Positions 15,273-24,182 of a stretch of 36,619 nt of DNA are shown piece after piece; the stretch's first letter is position 1, and every line of letters begins with the position of its first letter. Position numbers and translations under genes: made by a program. The notes below the pieces were generated by a model. That model ran no database searches. It saw nothing but the letters and a program-made list of their open reading frames with translations, and was not told the DNA's origin. This DNA is from CABMGU01 sp035292785 (GTDB taxonomy: Archaea; Nanobdellota; Nanobdellia; Woesearchaeales; ARS49): NCBI GenBank assembly GCA_035292785.1, contig DATDPK010000061.1, forward strand, positions 1-36,619. Reading direction: 5' to 3'.

Positions 15273-15698
15273 TTAAGAACGGGATAAATCCTGAAGCTTG
15301 ACTGCTGCTATTGGGGCGGTACGGCCAAGCTCTTCGATCAACGGGTCGATAAAAGAAAAGTGAACAAAGTTCCTAAAATCCTGATAGGTCCTAACAGCGC
15401 TAGTACTAACAGCAGCACTAAGTGCAATAAGACGGCCCCTAAAATCATTCAAGATTCGCTCTATATCCCTACTGAGCGTTTTCATTCGCCTTCCAGCCAC
15501 AATCCCGTTTTCGATATCCAGTTTTGTAACCAAAATAACGTCGAGAATATCGGTCCTGTCAGCATCAGATATTTCTGCTGTAAGATCCTTGTACTGGTAA
15601 ATATTTACAAACGTTTCCAGACAGAAACTTATAAGATCCCCATAAATAAGCTCAGCATCAACATCTGTTCTTGAAATTTTACCAACAATATCTGACAC
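15273..15698 (-). CDS. Unrecognised helical protein
   Basis: 141 residues beginning with a GTG preceded by GGAGGCGAT. Almost all helical, acidic then basic (DIVGKISRTDVDAELIYGDL, then RRMKTLSRDIERILNDFRGRL), with no membrane segment or metal motif. It could be a small scaffold or regulator. It sits upstream of the gene ending at 14519 on the same strand, and the two may form a unit. Function unknown. Confidence 0.6.
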   Translation of the reverse strand: MSDIVGKISRTDVDAELIYGDLISFCLETFVNIYQYKDLTAEISDADRTDILDVILVTKLDIENGIVAGRRMKTLSRDIERILNDFRGRLIALSAAVSTSAVRTYQDFRNFVHFSFIDPLIEELGRTAPIAAVKLQDLSRS

Positions 15699-15760
15699 AA
15701 CATCGCCTCCTTTTCCAAATGAAAAAATCCAAGAGTTCTTATTCTTTTCGATACATAAGG

Positions 15761-15768
15761 TTTAAATA
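15761..15768 (+). promoter_or_regulatory. TATA box for the gene at 15791
   Basis: TTTAAATA centred about 26 nt before the ATG implies a leaderless mRNA and fixes 15791, not upstream in-frame ATGs, as the start. Confidence 0.6.
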
Positions 15769-15790
15769 CACAAATAATGTTCAACAAATA

Positions 15791-16378
15791 ATGGACTGGG
15801 CAAAACTATTGTATGTTGTTGTCATCGCAACTCTTTACGTGCCTATGGTATTCCTCGGCTCAAACGTGTTCTTCCCGAAATATACTGGAACAGAATCATC
15901 GCCATTCTACAAAGACTGCTACACGCCCCAACGCATGGTAGAGCAAACAGGCGCAAAAGTAGACCTCACATGCACAGGAGCAATGCCTGCAACTGGAGAC
16001 CAGCTTCAATTAAGATGTTCAGGAGCAAGCCTGCAGGCAGAAGTCAACAAAGAACAATTCATGGCAGCACAATCTGATGTAGAAAAATGTCTTGAAGAAC
16101 AGCGCCAGGAACAAATAGCCTGGGAACAAGAACGCAACAAATACGACGGCTGGAAATACTTATCCATATCACTCTTCAACCTGGTAGTAATTTTGGCAGT
16201 AATCTTCATCGGCTTCAAAGAAACAGTCATAATGGGATTATTCTTCGGCGCAGTCGCAGCAACATTCGGCGCAACAATGCGCTACTGGGATTATGCAAGA
16301 ACAAAAATAGGATTCATAGTGCTCGTTATCATATTCTTCATAGTGCTGTATTTCATCAACAAGAGAAAAACCAAATAA
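15791..16378 (+). CDS. Membrane protein with an extracytoplasmic Cys loop
   Basis: 195 residues. One membrane segment (5-25) is followed by a loop of about 100 residues with four cysteines (43, 61, 76, 100) that could form two disulfides, then a charged helical stretch (EEQRQEQIAWEQERNKYD) and three closely packed membrane segments (about 122-190), ending NKRKTK. No known family. Topology and disulfide potential fit the surface-redox theme of the neighbourhood, but it is a separate leaderless unit. Confidence 0.75.
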   Translation: MDWAKLLYVVVIATLYVPMVFLGSNVFFPKYTGTESSPFYKDCYTPQRMVEQTGAKVDLTCTGAMPATGDQLQLRCSGASLQAEVNKEQFMAAQSDVEKCLEEQRQEQIAWEQERNKYDGWKYLSISLFNLVVILAVIFIGFKETVIMGLFFGAVAATFGATMRYWDYARTKIGFIVLVIIFFIVLYFINKRKTK

Positions 16379-16981
16379 TTATTTTAAAACTAACCTTGCG
16401 TCAACAGCCAAACCTTCCTTCTCATTAACAAAAAAAGGGTTAACATCCAATTCCTCAATCTTCGGAAGCTTCTTAGGCAGTTCTGAAAGGGCAACCATTG
16501 CATCAACCAATGCCTTTCTATTGACTGGCTTTTGCCCTCTGACTCCTTTCAACAAAACATTTCCTTTCAATTCATCCAGCATACTCTCAGCATCCTTTCT
16601 CGTAATAGGGCAGACTCTAAAACTAATGTCCTTGTACACTTCAACAAAAATCCCGCCAATGCCTGCCAAAAGAACGTGGCCGAAAGAAGAATCATTCTTA
16701 ATACCAAGAAACATTTCAACACCAGAAGTGTGCTCCTGAACAAGAACACTGCCTTTTTCCAAAAAAACTTTTGCAGTTTCAACCAGTTCAGAAGGCTGGT
16801 GCACAATCTTAACACCGCCTGCCTCTGTCTTGTGAATAGCCTTAGGCGAGATGAGCTTCAAAACAACAGGATAACCAAAACTTTTTGCAAAACGCTCAAC
16901 CTGCTTCAAAGAAGAAGCTACGTGATACCCGGCAACAGGAATGTTCAATCTCTTCAAAGACTCATCAACAGTCAAAATCAT
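16379..16981 (-). CDS. acdB: ADP-forming acyl-CoA synthetase, beta subunit (ATP-grasp)
   Basis: The ATP-grasp subunit of archaeal ADP-forming acetyl/acyl-CoA synthetase, which converts acyl-CoA, ADP and phosphate to the acid, CoA and ATP. 200 residues, slightly short for the family (about 230). Family blocks are GYPVVLKLISPKAIHKTEAGGVKI (about 36-59), VLVQEHTSGVEMFLGIKND, GIGGIFVEVYKDISFRVCPI and the metal-binding EELDVNPFFVN near the end. It overlaps the transporter gene upstream by 4 nt. The alpha subunit is encoded on the opposite strand at 20294. Confidence 0.93.
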   Translation of the reverse strand: MILTVDESLKRLNIPVAGYHVASSLKQVERFAKSFGYPVVLKLISPKAIHKTEAGGVKIVHQPSELVETAKVFLEKGSVLVQEHTSGVEMFLGIKNDSSFGHVLLAGIGGIFVEVYKDISFRVCPITRKDAESMLDELKGNVLLKGVRGQKPVNRKALVDAMVALSELPKKLPKIEELDVNPFFVNEKEGLAVDARLVLK

Positions 16982-18183
16982 ATCATATCACGAGGAACTT
17001 TGCGCAAAAACAACAAACCAATAGCAAAAAACGCAATCAAGGAAAGCAATGCAGCCTGATAACTCACAAACTTAGCCAAGGCGCCGAACAAAATAGGGCC
17101 AACAACTCCTGAAAACTTGTTTGTCAGCTCCAAAAATCCGAAAAACTGGCCGACATTCGAATGCGAAACCATCTCCAATAACTTAGGACGCTGAGCAGTC
17201 CAAACAGTGCCCAAGGCTGCACCACCAAGAACACCAGCAACTATGAACATAGCCAAACTCTTCACAAAATACAAAATTCCAATGACAACAATCCAAGCAA
17301 CTCCAGACCAAACAAGCACCCTCTTCGCACCATACTTGTCAACCCACCTGCCTGAAAGAAAACTTCCAACAACAGCACCCAAAGACTGGATGACGTACAC
17401 AACGAAAAATGCCTTAACACTCAAATTAATCTGCTGGCGTGCAAACAGGAACAGGAAAACGATAACGGCATTAATTGCATTTGCGTAGAAAAACATTGAT
17501 AACAGAAAAAAGAAAAACGACTTGTGCTTGGCAAGATGCCTAATAGTGTGCCAAACACTATCAATGCTGTCAATAATGTGCATAGCAGTAGTGCGCCTGT
17601 TAAGCGCCTTTTTTTGCTCCTTAATTCCGAAGAAGGTAAACAATGAAAAGCCAAAGAACATAATTGCAGTAGCGACAAAAATAGCCCTTGCGCCTTCTGC
17701 AGTCTCCCAGCCAAGCCTTGACAAAATTACGGCTGCAATTGCCAGAGAAATCAAAGTTCCCAGATAACCCATACTAGTGCCAATACCAGAAACATTGCCA
17801 AACTCAGAACGCTTGGCAATCTTTGGCAATAAGGCATTGTAAGTGGTTAATGCAGCGTGATAAGCAAAATTTGCGAAAAATCCGGCAGTCAAAGCTGCAT
17901 ACAAAGGAACCTTGGCAACAAGCCAAGTCAACAAACAACAAACAATCGTGAAGAAAACAATAAACGGCATACGCTTGCCAATAGAATCACTCCAAGCGCC
18001 AATAACAGGAACAATAACGCCAACAGCAAGCATACTCAAGCCAAACACAAGGCCTATCTGAAACTCATTGCCGCCCAAGAAAGCCTTAACATAAAACGGG
18101 AAGAAGAACGTCACGAACAAAGCAGAGTATATAGTATTTGCAAGGTCATACATACCCCAAGCAAACACCTCTTTTTTGTTCAT
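16978..18183 (-). CDS. UMF1/Atg22-type major facilitator transporter
   Basis: 401 residues with about 12 membrane segments. The start MNKKEVFAWGMYDLANTIYSALFVTFFFPFYV is characteristic of the UMF1 (Atg22-like) branch, followed by GAWSDSIGKRMPF and GRWVDKYGAKR, the paired MFS loop motifs. The substrate is unknown; eukaryotic relatives export amino acids. It is the first gene of a unit with acdB (4-nt overlap), so export of an acid product of acyl-CoA turnover is a reasonable inference. TATA at 18208-18213 places transcription start on the ATG. Confidence 0.88.
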   Translation of the reverse strand: MNKKEVFAWGMYDLANTIYSALFVTFFFPFYVKAFLGGNEFQIGLVFGLSMLAVGVIVPVIGAWSDSIGKRMPFIVFFTIVCCLLTWLVAKVPLYAALTAGFFANFAYHAALTTYNALLPKIAKRSEFGNVSGIGTSMGYLGTLISLAIAAVILSRLGWETAEGARAIFVATAIMFFGFSLFTFFGIKEQKKALNRRTTAMHIIDSIDSVWHTIRHLAKHKSFFFFLLSMFFYANAINAVIVFLFLFARQQINLSVKAFFVVYVIQSLGAVVGSFLSGRWVDKYGAKRVLVWSGVAWIVVIGILYFVKSLAMFIVAGVLGGAALGTVWTAQRPKLLEMVSHSNVGQFFGFLELTNKFSGVVGPILFGALAKFVSYQAALLSLIAFFAIGLLFLRKVPRDMI

Positions 18184-18207
18184 AGCTTAAAAGGATATAA
18201 TTGTGTT

Positions 18208-18213
18208 TTTAAA
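18208..18213 (-). promoter_or_regulatory. TATA box for the UMF1-acdB unit
   Basis: TTTAAA centred 27 nt upstream of the minus-strand ATG at 18183; leaderless. Confidence 0.55.
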
Positions 18214-18229
18214 TGTTATCTACCAAACC

Positions 18230-18239
18230 TTTTTATATA
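18230..18239 (+). promoter_or_regulatory. TATA box for the plsC-like operon
   Basis: TTTTTATATA centred about 23 nt upstream of the ATG at 18257; leaderless or nearly so. Confidence 0.55.
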
Positions 18240-18256
18240 GTCAAAATAAGAATTCT

Positions 18257-18865
18257 ATGAAAAAGAGGTTAACAATGGTTTACTTATTCAGCAAACTCAT
18301 CATCTGGCCAATTCTACGGCTATTCATCAAAAAAATAGAAGGCGTTGAGAATTTGCCAAACAAGCAGTTCATAATGGTGGCAAACCACGGCAGCTATATT
18401 GATGCCCTGCTACTGATAATACTGGTAGCCTGGTACAAAAACAAACAACTCTGCTTCTTCGCAACAAAAGACAGGTTTATGGGACCAATATGGAGCATAG
18501 TCTTTGACCATTTCGGAGCAATAAGAGTAAACGGAAGCATAGAAAAAGCAAGAAAAGCACTCAGACAAGGCAAATGCCTTGGCTTGTTTCCAGAAGGACA
18601 ACGCACTTTCACAGGCAAAATACAAAAAGCAACCCACAAAGGACTTGGCATTATTGCACTGCTAAGCAAAGCACCAATAGTGCCGGTTGGACTAAACACT
18701 TACAAATTCTGGAACAGAAAACAATTACTGCCAAATCTTAAAACAAACATCAAAATAACAATAGGCAAGCCAATGAAGTTCAAAGGCAAAACAAGCCAGG
18801 CAAAAAAAGTGGTCAAAACAGTCATGAAAGAGGTGTCACGCCTTGCGCGAATATCTAACACTTGA
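18257..18865 (+). CDS. PlsC-like acyltransferase (1-acylglycerol-3-phosphate acyltransferase family)
   Basis: Membrane-associated acyltransferase of 202 residues. Diagnostic motifs are NHGSYID (His44 and Asp49, the HX4D catalytic pair), GAIRVNGSIEKARKAL (substrate block) and FPEGQRT (111-117), with KAPIVPVGL later. The family transfers acyl chains from acyl-CoA or acyl-carrier protein to glycerol phosphate or similar alcohols. Classical archaeal membranes use ether isoprenoids, so this gene is notable. The ATG at 18257 fits the TATA spacing; an in-frame ATG at 18203 is too close to the promoter. First gene of an operon with the PaaK-like and acdA genes. Confidence 0.9.
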   Translation: MKKRLTMVYLFSKLIIWPILRLFIKKIEGVENLPNKQFIMVANHGSYIDALLLIILVAWYKNKQLCFFATKDRFMGPIWSIVFDHFGAIRVNGSIEKARKALRQGKCLGLFPEGQRTFTGKIQKATHKGLGIIALLSKAPIVPVGLNTYKFWNRKQLLPNLKTNIKITIGKPMKFKGKTSQAKKVVKTVMKEVSRLARISNT

Positions 18866-20297
18866 ACAGCTAAAAAAATTCAGCCAGGAAAAAATAGAAA
18901 GACTGCAGAATTTACGCTTTAAGGCAACTGCGCGCTATATGCTACCAGCAGTGCCATTCTATGCAAAATTGTTCAAAACATATAACGTAGACCCGTATAG
19001 TTTAGCAAAAATAGAAGACTGGCACGACAAAGGACTCCCGCTCATAAAAAAAGCAACATATATGAAAAACCCAATGGACTTTGTGGTTGCTCCTGACACA
19101 AGCAAAATATTCCAACAGCATTTAGACTACTTGGCCTGCCAGCACGAATTCGCAACAATGGCAAACCTGCTCGCCGCACACAACAAAAAAGAACAAATCA
19201 AAAAATACTATTCACCAAAAATGCTCGTGTTTTCAGGCGGAACAGAAAGCGGAAATCCCACGCCAGTTCTTTTAACTGCAACACAAAAGTTCGACACGCT
19301 AATGGGCGTGTTGAAACTAATAGGAGACTTGCTGATAAAAAACAAAGACGAGCGGACAGTTGGAATGAACTTATTCCCCTATGCGCCGCATCTTGGATGG
19401 CACGCAGTACACCACGCTTTAGATATTAATGCAGACCTGAACTTATGCACGGCAGCAGGAGGAGCAATACCAACAGAAAGACTTGTTGCGTTGGCTGATA
19501 AGGCAAAACCAAACGTCATCTGCGGAATGAACGAATACTTGCGAAACAGATTTTTACCCCTTGCAATTGAAAGAAAGATAAAACTACCAGAAAGAGTAAT
19601 ATTCATCAATGGTGCACAAAAAATGCTTGAATCAGAACGCGAGAGAATAACAGAACTCGCAAGAAAAGTTGGAGTAAAACAAAGCATAGTGCTTGACCTT
19701 TACGGCGCAAGCGAGCTAAAAGAAGCACTAATGCCAGAATGCAAGCCAGGAAGCGGATTCCACCATATGGCGCCACTAAGCACAATAGTAAAGACAATAG
19801 AAACAGAATATGTAGGCAAAGACCTCATAGAAGAATGGAACTTCTCAAGAAGCGGATACGCAGCAAGCTGGAACATAGATGGAGCAGGAACACTACTTTC
19901 TGGATATGTATTAGGAGACAAGTTTGACAGCGTGACACAAGGCTGCGAACACTGCAAACTAAACGTAATGCTAATTCACAATGTAAACAGGATACGAGAA
20001 ATAGAAGCACAACTAAAAATGACAGGAATAGTTGAAGAAAAAATTAAAGGAACAAGAGTTAATCTGGTAGCAATAAGAGACGCTGCATTACAACTAAAAG
20101 AAGTCAAAGAAGCACAAGTCTATCTCAACAGGAAAAAAGGAATACTTGAGCTAAGAGTTGTTTCAGACAGCAAAAAAACACTTGCAAAACTACAAGAAAT
20201 ATTTGTAACAACAGAGATAAAGCCGAAATTGGTCTTGACAAAAATGGAAAAACTATACGGAGACAAGCTCAAATTTGAGCCAATAAAAATAGAATGA
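18843..20297 (+). CDS. PaaK/LuxE-like acyl- or aryl-CoA ligase (AMP-forming family)
   Basis: 484-residue member of the adenylate-forming superfamily nearest to phenylacetate-CoA ligase. Visible are the AMP-binding P-loop FSGGTESGNPTP, the NVICGMNEYLRN region, the DLYGASELKEA motif and the late GTLLSGYVLGDKFDSVTQGCEHC segment, then a small C-terminal domain. It probably activates a carboxylic acid as acyl-AMP and then thioester; the substrate is unknown. The TTG at 18843 is chosen because a GAGGTG site lies 8 nt upstream inside the plsC-like gene, which it overlaps by 23 nt. The stop overlaps the acdA ATG. Confidence 0.85.
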   Translation: MREYLTLEQLKKFSQEKIERLQNLRFKATARYMLPAVPFYAKLFKTYNVDPYSLAKIEDWHDKGLPLIKKATYMKNPMDFVVAPDTSKIFQQHLDYLACQHEFATMANLLAAHNKKEQIKKYYSPKMLVFSGGTESGNPTPVLLTATQKFDTLMGVLKLIGDLLIKNKDERTVGMNLFPYAPHLGWHAVHHALDINADLNLCTAAGGAIPTERLVALADKAKPNVICGMNEYLRNRFLPLAIERKIKLPERVIFINGAQKMLESERERITELARKVGVKQSIVLDLYGASELKEALMPECKPGSGFHHMAPLSTIVKTIETEYVGKDLIEEWNFSRSGYAASWNIDGAGTLLSGYVLGDKFDSVTQGCEHCKLNVMLIHNVNRIREIEAQLKMTGIVEEKIKGTRVNLVAIRDAALQLKEVKEAQVYLNRKKGILELRVVSDSKKTLAKLQEIFVTTEIKPKLVLTKMEKLYGDKLKFEPIKIE

Positions 20298-21646
20298 AAG
20301 ACTTAGCACCATTCTTCCACGCCAAAAGCATAGCAGTCATCGGCGCAAGCAGGGAAAGAGGAAAAGTAGGAAACACAATAGTAAAACAACTAATGGGGAG
20401 ACACTTCAATGTGTATCCTGTCAATCCAAGCGCAGACAAAATTCTTGGATTAAAGTGCTATGCATCAATAACTGATGTGAAAGACGACATAGAACTTGCA
20501 ATAATAGCAACACCAGCAGAAACAGTGCCAAAAATACTAGACCAATGCGGAAAAAAAGGAATACAACACGTTGTGATAATAAGTGCAGGATTCAAGGAAA
20601 TAGGTGACACAAAACTGGAAAAAGAACTGCAAAATGCGTTGATTCGCAACAAAATAACCTGCATAGGGCCAAACTGCCTTGGAATTTATGACGCGCACAC
20701 AAAATTGGACATGCTATTCCTGCCAAGCGAAAGAATGCAAAGACCGCACGCAGGCAAAATATCATTCATAACACAAAGCGGAGCACTTGGTTCAGCAGTA
20801 TTGGATTTGGCTGCTTATGAAAACTACGGATTTGCAAAATTCGTGAGTTACGGTAATGCAGCAAACATAGATGAGAGCGATTTGCTTGCTTATTTGGCAA
20901 AAGACACTGAAACAAAAGTAATATGCGTCTATGTTGAAGGAATACAAGACGGCAAAAAGTTTCTCTCTGTAGCAAAAAACTGCAAAAAACCGATTATAAT
21001 ACTGAAAGGAGGAGTAACAGAAGAAGGAAGCAGGGCGGCAATGAGCCACACAGGCTCACTCGCAGGAACAGCAGAAGTATATTACGGAGCATTCAAGCAG
21101 GCAAACCTGGTGATTGCCCATACACTCGAAGAACTATTTGAGTTCGCAAAACTCTTTGAAAAAACAAGCATACGAGCAGAAGGAAAAAGAGTGCAAGTCA
21201 TAACAAACGGCGGAGGATATGGAATAATAACAGCAGACGCAGTGGCAAAAAGAGGATTAGTATTAGCAGAGACAGGAAAACACATATTATTGTTGAAAAA
21301 AGAATTCCCGCCAACAGTAATAATACATAATCCGATTGATTTACTTGGAGACGCAACGGCAGAAAGATACAAATTGGCAATAGATGCAGCGATAAAAGAT
21401 ACCAACAACGACAGCATAATCATTATTGCATTGACGCAAGTGCCGCGATTAGATGAATTCATTGTAGAAGTTGTCAAACAAGCATACAAAAAATCCCACA
21501 AGCCAATCATAATGTCAACAACAGGAAGCGAATACTCACTAAAACTGAAAAGACAATTTGAAGCAGCAGGAATACCCTGCTTCACATTCCCAGAAAACGC
21601 AGTAAGAGCACTGGCGGCGTATACGGAGTATTGTTTGAACTCTTAA
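20294..21646 (+). CDS. acdA: ADP-forming acyl-CoA synthetase, alpha subunit
   Basis: 450 residues, normal for the alpha subunit. A CoA-binding Rossmann domain (AVIGASRERGKVGNTIVKQL, about 14-33) and a succinyl-CoA-ligase-like domain follow in order. Hallmarks are CIGPNCLG (123-130), FITQSGALGSA (158-168) and the phosphohistidine site AAMSHTGSLAG with His252. It works with the ATP-grasp subunit AcdB, encoded divergently at 16379-16981, to make ATP from acyl-CoA. Coupled (4-nt overlap) to the PaaK-like ligase, so it probably handles the same acid. Confidence 0.95.
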   Translation: MKDLAPFFHAKSIAVIGASRERGKVGNTIVKQLMGRHFNVYPVNPSADKILGLKCYASITDVKDDIELAIIATPAETVPKILDQCGKKGIQHVVIISAGFKEIGDTKLEKELQNALIRNKITCIGPNCLGIYDAHTKLDMLFLPSERMQRPHAGKISFITQSGALGSAVLDLAAYENYGFAKFVSYGNAANIDESDLLAYLAKDTETKVICVYVEGIQDGKKFLSVAKNCKKPIIILKGGVTEEGSRAAMSHTGSLAGTAEVYYGAFKQANLVIAHTLEELFEFAKLFEKTSIRAEGKRVQVITNGGGYGIITADAVAKRGLVLAETGKHILLLKKEFPPTVIIHNPIDLLGDATAERYKLAIDAAIKDTNNDSIIIIALTQVPRLDEFIVEVVKQAYKKSHKPIIMSTTGSEYSLKLKRQFEAAGIPCFTFPENAVRALAAYTEYCLNS

Positions 21647-22017
21647 GTCTCAATACCAAGAACTTCGCCGGTATCCATATCAATAATAACATCAGTCTCA
21701 GGACCATTATCAGCCTGAATTTCAACAACAATAGTAAGCTTTCCAAACTTGTTTTCCTTGCTTACGTCAGTCACCCTTCCAGGAACTCTTGCCAAAGCAA
21801 TTTCCTTGGCAACATCCTCTGTGATAACTTCAGGTTCGGATGATTGTGTAACCGTAACACCCTCAGCCACTTCTGTAATCTCCCAAGGCCCAGCTTCCTG
21901 CTCAGGAATTTCCACAGTTAGCTGTTCAGGAACAGCTTCTATTGCTGGCGTTGTCATAACTTCTTCCTGCGCACAGCCAATTAAAAACAATGCGATAATA
22001 AAAGCAAACTTTTTCAT
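21643..22017 (-). CDS. PepSY-domain lipoprotein
   Basis: 124 residues with a signal peptide and lipobox LIGC (Cys15), an acidic Pro/Glu-rich linker, then one PepSY-like domain at about 60-124 (ITEDVAKEIALARVPGRVTDVSKENKFGKLTIVVEIQADNG, ending VIIDMDTGEVLGIE). PepSY domains often inhibit or modulate secreted proteases, or act as small carriers. The last codons overlap the end of the convergent acdA gene by 4 nt. Confidence 0.85.
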   Translation of the reverse strand: MKKFAFIIALFLIGCAQEEVMTTPAIEAVPEQLTVEIPEQEAGPWEITEVAEGVTVTQSSEPEVITEDVAKEIALARVPGRVTDVSKENKFGKLTIVVEIQADNGPETDVIIDMDTGEVLGIET

Positions 22018-22044
22018 ATTATATTAGAAGAAACTAATGATATA

Positions 22045-23199
22045 TTAAAGTTTGCCAATAAACTTCTGCAACCTATCCAAAGCCTTCTCAATAATCGGCA
22101 GTTTTGTTGCGAAACTGCAGCGGATAAAGCCCTCGCCTTCACTGCCAAAATCACTGCCAGGCACAACAGCAACCTTCTGCTTCTTCAACAAATCAAAAGC
22201 AAACTTAGAACTGTTCTTAGAAATGTGCTTAATGTTCGAGAAAGTGTAAAAAGCACCCTTGGGATTAGGCGTAGATAAGCCCATCTCATTCAAACGCCTG
22301 ACAATAACTTTTCTTCTTCTGTCGTATTCCTTAACCATTGCTGCTGTGTACTTATGCGGCAAAGATAAAGCCTTAATGCCAAGCTTTTGCGAGATGGTTG
22401 GAGCGCAAATAGAAGTGTAAACGTGAGTTTTCTTAATGGCGCTTGCCGCGTTTTCAGGAGCAACAACATAACCAAGACGGAAACCGCACATAGCATAAGT
22501 CTTTGAGAAAGTCTGGAACGTAAAAACACGGTCGCTCATACCATTCAAACTGCCAATGCTGACGTGCTTTGCGCCATCATAAGTTATCTTTTCATATGCT
22601 TCGTCAGAGAAAATTGCCAAGTCGTTATCAACAGCAATATCAGCAATCTCTTCCATAACTTTCTTCCTAATAACGTTGCCAGTTGGATTTGCAGGAGAAT
22701 TTATCAAAATAACCCTTGTCTTCTTCGGGTCAATCTTTCTCTTAATTTCGTCAGGGTCAGGCTCAAAAGAATGCTCTTCCTTCAAACCATACAAACGAAT
22801 GCCTGCGTTAAACAATTCAAAAGAAGGCAAAAAGCCCATAAAACCAGGATTAGGCAGCAAAATCTGCTCAGAAACATCCAAAGTGCAAGCAGCAGACAAT
22901 AATAATGCCTCTTGAGAACCACAAGTCACAACAACATTCTTAGGAGTTGCCTTAATCTTATTATCGCGGCGCAGTTTCCTGCAAATAGCCTCTCTTAACT
23001 CAATTAGACCGCCAGCAGTCGCATAATGATTTACCTGACCAGCAAGACGCTTAACCTCTGCAACCAAAGGCTTAGGCAATTCAAAATCAGGCTCGCCAGG
23101 GCCAAGAGACAAAACAGAAGGATGCTCTACAAGAATCTCCAACAACTTCTCAATCGCTTGATCAGGCAACTGCTCTTCGCGTTCGGATAAGTGCACCAT
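22045..23199 (-). CDS. PLP-dependent aminotransferase, class I (aspartate/aromatic type)
   Basis: 384 residues of the fold-type I family. Motifs in order are LGPGEPDFELP, YATAGGLIELREAI, NSPANPTGNVI, SDEAYEKITYDG, the PLP-lysine segment FQTFSKTYAMCGFRLGYV and the C-terminal Arg block EGFIRCSFA. It transfers amino groups between an amino acid and a 2-oxo acid; aspartate, aromatic or branched substrates cannot be told apart by eye. The ATG at 23199 was chosen because a TTTAAA box sits about 30 nt upstream; an upstream frame extension of 26 residues crosses the promoter. Confidence 0.93.
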   Translation of the reverse strand: MVHLSEREEQLPDQAIEKLLEILVEHPSVLSLGPGEPDFELPKPLVAEVKRLAGQVNHYATAGGLIELREAICRKLRRDNKIKATPKNVVVTCGSQEALLLSAACTLDVSEQILLPNPGFMGFLPSFELFNAGIRLYGLKEEHSFEPDPDEIKRKIDPKKTRVILINSPANPTGNVIRKKVMEEIADIAVDNDLAIFSDEAYEKITYDGAKHVSIGSLNGMSDRVFTFQTFSKTYAMCGFRLGYVVAPENAASAIKKTHVYTSICAPTISQKLGIKALSLPHKYTAAMVKEYDRRRKVIVRRLNEMGLSTPNPKGAFYTFSNIKHISKNSSKFAFDLLKKQKVAVVPGSDFGSEGEGFIRCSFATKLPIIEKALDRLQKFIGKL

Positions 23200-23225
23200 C
23201 TTTTTAACATAGAAGAGTGCATAAA

Positions 23226-23235
23226 CTTTAAAAAG
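23226..23235. promoter_or_regulatory. Shared divergent TATA box (aminotransferase / lgt operon)
   Basis: ACTTTAAAAA contains a TTTAAA palindrome about 27 nt from the plus-strand ATG at 23257 and about 30 nt from the minus-strand ATG at 23199. No second box is evident in the 57-nt gap. Confidence 0.55.
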
Positions 23236-23256
23236 CCAACGTTTCTGAGACTGTAT

Positions 23257-23394
23257 ATGGAAAAGGGGGACTGGCAACTTGTCTTAATTATCGTAATAGT
23301 GCTGGTGATAATTGCACTGCTGACAGCAAACATACCCAACCTTTTCCCAACACCGAGCCCACAAGAAGTAATACAAGCGGTGAACTCAACTTGA
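23257..23394 (+). CDS. 45-residue single-span membrane protein
   Basis: Very short gene: a few charged residues, one membrane helix (about 8-25) and a Pro/Ser/Gln tail (TPSPQEVIQAVNST). The ATG fits the leaderless spacing from the shared TATA box, and the stop overlaps the TTG start of the next gene, which supports it being real. Function unknown; possibly a helper subunit of the membrane proteins downstream. Confidence 0.55.
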   Translation: MEKGDWQLVLIIVIVLVIIALLTANIPNLFPTPSPQEVIQAVNST

Positions 23395-24182
23395 AAGACC
23401 TAACAAAATATTTGGTTGTAAGAGAACTAATAAATTCATTCAAACTGCTAAAACCAAATTCGATGTACTTCATCATCGCAGCATTTCTTGACGCTGCATT
23501 CTTTTTCTTCTGGGGATTCTTCACAACGCCAATAAGAGACTCAATTGTGGCACACGCAGTGCTCATCAGCAACAAAATATCAGAAATGCTCGCAGGAAGA
23601 CAACCACAAGGAGTGCTGTTCCAATTATTCAGCCCGGATGTCAAGCCGCTTACATACAAAATGATAATGTTGATATTTCTTTTATTCGTAATAATCTACA
23701 TCACTTACGCAATATTCCAAGGAACAAACTGGTGGCTGTCACGCAAAATAGCAGGACAAAAAGAAACATACAGACAATACTTCTTAGGATTTGCAAAAAT
23801 AAACCTGCTATGGGTTGGCCTTTATGCTGTGTATAAAATCATTGACGCGATTATTGGAATAAGATATGTAATAGTGCAAAAGTTTGTGCCAGGAGCGACA
23901 AATACTTTAGGAACATTTGTAAACATAATCTTCGCATTAATTGTACTGGCAGCAATATTCAGCTATCCAACACTAAAAGCAAAAACAATATTCAAGACGC
24001 CCTTGAAAATCACAATACCGCTCGTCATATTGTCAGCAAGCATTTACCTTGCAATAGGATTCGTAACAAACTTGATAGCAGCAGTTAGTGTTGATGCAGC
24101 AATAATAGCAGGAATAACACTTGTATTCCCGGCATTAGTGCTAATAAGAGTATACATAACAAGAGTTCTGATAAATGATTGA
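23391..24182 (+). CDS. Polytopic membrane protein of unknown function
   Basis: 263 residues beginning with a TTG that overlaps the previous stop. About six membrane segments (roughly 25-47, 88-108, 130-152, 172-192, 207-230 and 235-257), with short basic loops and no catalytic motif I recognise. The stop overlaps the lgt start, so it is translationally coupled to Lgt and may work in lipid or lipoprotein handling, but this rests only on context. Confidence 0.7.
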   Translation: MKDLTKYLVVRELINSFKLLKPNSMYFIIAAFLDAAFFFFWGFFTTPIRDSIVAHAVLISNKISEMLAGRQPQGVLFQLFSPDVKPLTYKMIMLIFLLFVIIYITYAIFQGTNWWLSRKIAGQKETYRQYFLGFAKINLLWVGLYAVYKIIDAIIGIRYVIVQKFVPGATNTLGTFVNIIFALIVLAAIFSYPTLKAKTIFKTPLKITIPLVILSASIYLAIGFVTNLIAAVSVDAAIIAGITLVFPALVLIRVYITRVLIND

